Below, one piece after another: positions 62,572 through 64,000 of a stretch of 64,000 nucleotides of DNA. Source of the stretch: Hyphomicrobiales bacterium (GTDB lineage Bacteria > Pseudomonadota > Alphaproteobacteria > Rhizobiales > Beijerinckiaceae); assembly GCA_027483945.1 (NCBI GenBank), contig JAIXTM010000014.1, positions 1 through 64,000 on the forward strand. Reading direction: 5' to 3'. A program made the position numbers and the translations under genes. Each line of letters begins with the position of its first letter. The stretch's first letter is position 1. The notes under the pieces were generated by a model. That model was not told the DNA's origin and did no database searches. It saw only the letters and a list, made by a program, of their open reading frames with translations.

Positions 62572-63938
62572 AGGTAGTCCTCCATCGCCGGCGCCAGGCG
62601 GCCGATCTCGTCGAACCGGGCGGCCTCGATCCCGCGTGGCGGAGCCGGCGCGCCGGCGGACTGGCCCGACATCTCCTGCCAGGCCACGGCCAGGTAGCGC
62701 GCCGCGTCGGCGTAATGACTCGCCCAGTCGTGCAGCGGATGGTCGGCGAAGACCTTGCGATCCTCGTCATAGGCGCGCCGGTAATTGCGCAGCGCCTCGA
62801 GCCCAGTCCCGCCGGTCTTCTTCTTGTCGAACCAGCACCGAGGCAGCGTGCGCCGCAAGGCGTTGATGCCGTCCTCGATCTTCTGGTTCGGCACGATCTG
62901 TGGCTTGCGGCCCAGCATCTGAAGCGTCTCGACGCGGGTGCGCGCGCCGGGCGCGCCGAGCTCTCGCACACGGGCGTCGTGCGGCACCCAGTCGACGCCA
63001 TGATAGCCGCGCTCGTTCAGCTTCTCGGCATACCAGTCGAGCCCGACGCCATGGCTCTCGATGCAGTCGACGATCCTGATCTCGCCGCCCGACACCTGGA
63101 AGCACCAGATCGCCGTGGAATCGCCGACGCCGAGGTCCCAAGAGGTGTGGACCGGCAGGAGCGGCTCGACCGGCACGTCGGTGATGCGCCCGGCTTGCTC
63201 AAGGCGCTCGATGATGCGGCCATAGTAGGCGCCAAGGATCGGCGCATCGAACGAGACCATGTATTCCTGCCGGAACAGGGCGTCGCCCTCTTCCTCGCCG
63301 TAGTCGCGGACGTACTCGGCGCGCTCCTGATCCAGCGTCTCCTGGGTGAAAACGCCCGTATCGAGCGCGGTCTGCCGCTCCACGAACCATGCCGGGTCGT
63401 GCTCGGCCGCGTCATACATCCGAGCGGCGTGGTTGCGGCCTCGGGGCGTCGTGATGAAGACCGCCCAGCCGCCGTTTTCGGCCAGGATCGGGCGCAGATA
63501 GGCCCATGCCTTGGGGTCCGCGAGCGCCCATTCCGAAAAGACGACGCCGACGGGCGGCGAGCCGACGAGGGCGTTGAAGTTGTCCGAGCCGACGACCTGC
63601 CAGGCCGATCCGCTGGCCAGGGCGAGGCGCATGTCGGTGTTGCGGGTGCCGGTGCGGATGGCCTGGGGGAAAGCCTCGTCGATGCGCAGCTTGCCGGTAT
63701 GCGGGTTCACCGCCTCCCAGATCGCCTTGCGCGACTGGTTGGCCATCGGGAGCATGTGCCAGTAGACGCCCGGCCGCTGCATCGACGCGCAAGCCGCCCA
63801 GTGCAGGGCGACATCATCCTTGCCCCAGCGCCGATGAGCCACCTCGAGTGCCCGCGTGCCGCCTCGCTCCAGATAGGACCACAGGCGCCGCTGATAGGGC
63901 CGCGGACGCCAGCCATTCGGGAGGCTGACCTCAGGCAT
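62568..63938 (-). CDS. Terminase large subunit
   Basis: This 456-residue DNA packaging motor has an ATPase with an adenine/P-loop-like EVAHRRWGKDD (about 32-42), a Walker B-like VVFSEWALAD and coupling motif FITTPRG. A nuclease half carries acidic residues in SWDLGVGDSTAIW and DWASHYADAARYL. The ATG at 63938 has GAAGG upstream and overlaps the small-subunit stop by 8 bp. A TTG at 63950 is also open. Confidence 0.88.
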   Translation of the reverse strand: MPEVSLPNGWRPRPYQRRLWSYLERGGTRALEVAHRRWGKDDVALHWAACASMQRPGVYWHMLPMANQSRKAIWEAVNPHTGKLRIDEAFPQAIRTGTRNTDMRLALASGSAWQVVGSDNFNALVGSPPVGVVFSEWALADPKAWAYLRPILAENGGWAVFITTPRGRNHAARMYDAAEHDPAWFVERQTALDTGVFTQETLDQERAEYVRDYGEEEGDALFRQEYMVSFDAPILGAYYGRIIERLEQAGRITDVPVEPLLPVHTSWDLGVGDSTAIWCFQVSGGEIRIVDCIESHGVGLDWYAEKLNERGYHGVDWVPHDARVRELGAPGARTRVETLQMLGRKPQIVPNQKIEDGINALRRTLPRCWFDKKKTGGTGLEALRNYRRAYDEDRKVFADHPLHDWASHYADAARYLAVAWQEMSGQSAGAPAPPRGIEAARFDEIGRLAPAMEDYL

Positions 63939-64000
63939 CGCCTTCGCCAAAGCGCAGGATCTTGACCGTCAGCGGACCGCCGTCCTCGCCGGTGTGCTCG
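63931..64000 (-). CDS. Terminase small subunit, 3' end only
   Basis: The last 22 codons of a reading frame that continues beyond the right edge end LTVKILRFGEGDA-stop and overlap the terminase large subunit start by 8 bp. A small-subunit identity follows from this position and from the late-gene order. No domain is visible in the fragment. Confidence 0.55.
   Translation of the reverse strand, partial: EHTGEDGGPLTVKILRFGEGDA

Larger units (their letters stand above)
42273..64000. mobile_element. Prophage (short-tailed, P22/SU10-like morphogenesis), left part; extends past the right edge
   Basis: From here to the window end almost all genes are phage genes, tightly packed and transcribed leftward, with many 4-bp or 8-bp overlaps. 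The order (terminase, portal, scaffold, capsid, adaptor, gp10-like, ejection-type proteins, immI-like control region, tail fibres, lysis) is that of a P22-like short-tailed phage, without tape measure or sheath genes. No integrase, replication or C2-repressor gene and no tRNA or direct repeat at the left boundary is visible. The left limit is set at the last phage-like gene. Confidence 0.85.

Noticed and set aside
42273-64000. The phage region as a gene transfer agent cluster
   Set aside because: The lysis genes are of GTA type, but portal, scaffold, gp10-like and ejection-type genes and the immI-like locus are those of a short-tailed temperate phage. No GTA tape measure or major tail protein is present.

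Overview
The window looks like a chromosome segment of a GC-rich alphaproteobacterium, most probably a member of the Hyphomicrobiales (Rhizobiales). It begins inside a 16S rRNA gene. Several gene sets are typical of that order: aroK-aroB-CorC next to xerD, chorismate mutase-hisC-tyrC beside metX-metW, an F1-ATPase zeta inhibitor (DUF1476), DUF2125, an NdvA-type glucan exporter and GluQ-RS. The genus cannot be named from what is visible.

Positions 1-373 hold the 5' part of a leftward 16S gene. Its leader contains a boxA antitermination site, strong hairpins and a near-consensus promoter (TTGACA, 18 bp, TATAAA). Positions 1027-42236 carry ordinary chromosomal genes. They cover the cell envelope (M23 endopeptidase, FtsE/FtsX, PlsC, YdcF, NdvA, MscS-type channel, CAP lipoprotein), nucleotide and cofactor metabolism (PurC, Hpt, CpdB, PurU), aromatic and methionine synthesis (AroK, AroB, chorismate mutase, HisC, TyrC, MetX, MetW), DNA maintenance (AlkA-like glycosylase, XerD), glycan turnover (glycosyltransferase plus debranching-type glycosidase) and motility (MotA/MotB).

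From about 42.25 kb to the right edge lies a large part of a prophage resembling short-tailed (P22/SU10-like) phages. Nearly all its genes point left. Read in transcription order from the right edge they are: terminase small subunit (3' end only), terminase large subunit, portal, scaffold, major capsid protein, decoration protein, adaptor, gp10-like tail protein, three internal or ejection-type proteins, tail fibres, GH108 endolysin, 3-TM holin and a spanin-like protein. No integrase or att site is visible. The rest of the phage must lie beyond the right edge.

The most interesting part is 47.8-49.6 kb, between the ejection-type genes and the tail fibre. Two small ribbon-helix-helix repressors are divergently transcribed there. 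The leftward one precedes an antirepressor with an AntA domain. The rightward one precedes two very small AT-rich membrane-protein genes. Three copies of a 13-bp palindrome lie in the shared control region, one of them exactly between the -35 and -10 of the predicted leftward promoter. Position and logic match the immI region of phage P22 (sieA-mnt-arc-ant between gene 16 and gene 9), although the proteins and operator sequence differ. The phage region also carries five copies of a 12-mer, GTGGGATAGCTT, only at gene junctions and 29-30 or 49-50 bp before the next start codon, and a hairpin that buries the start codon of the tail fibre gene.
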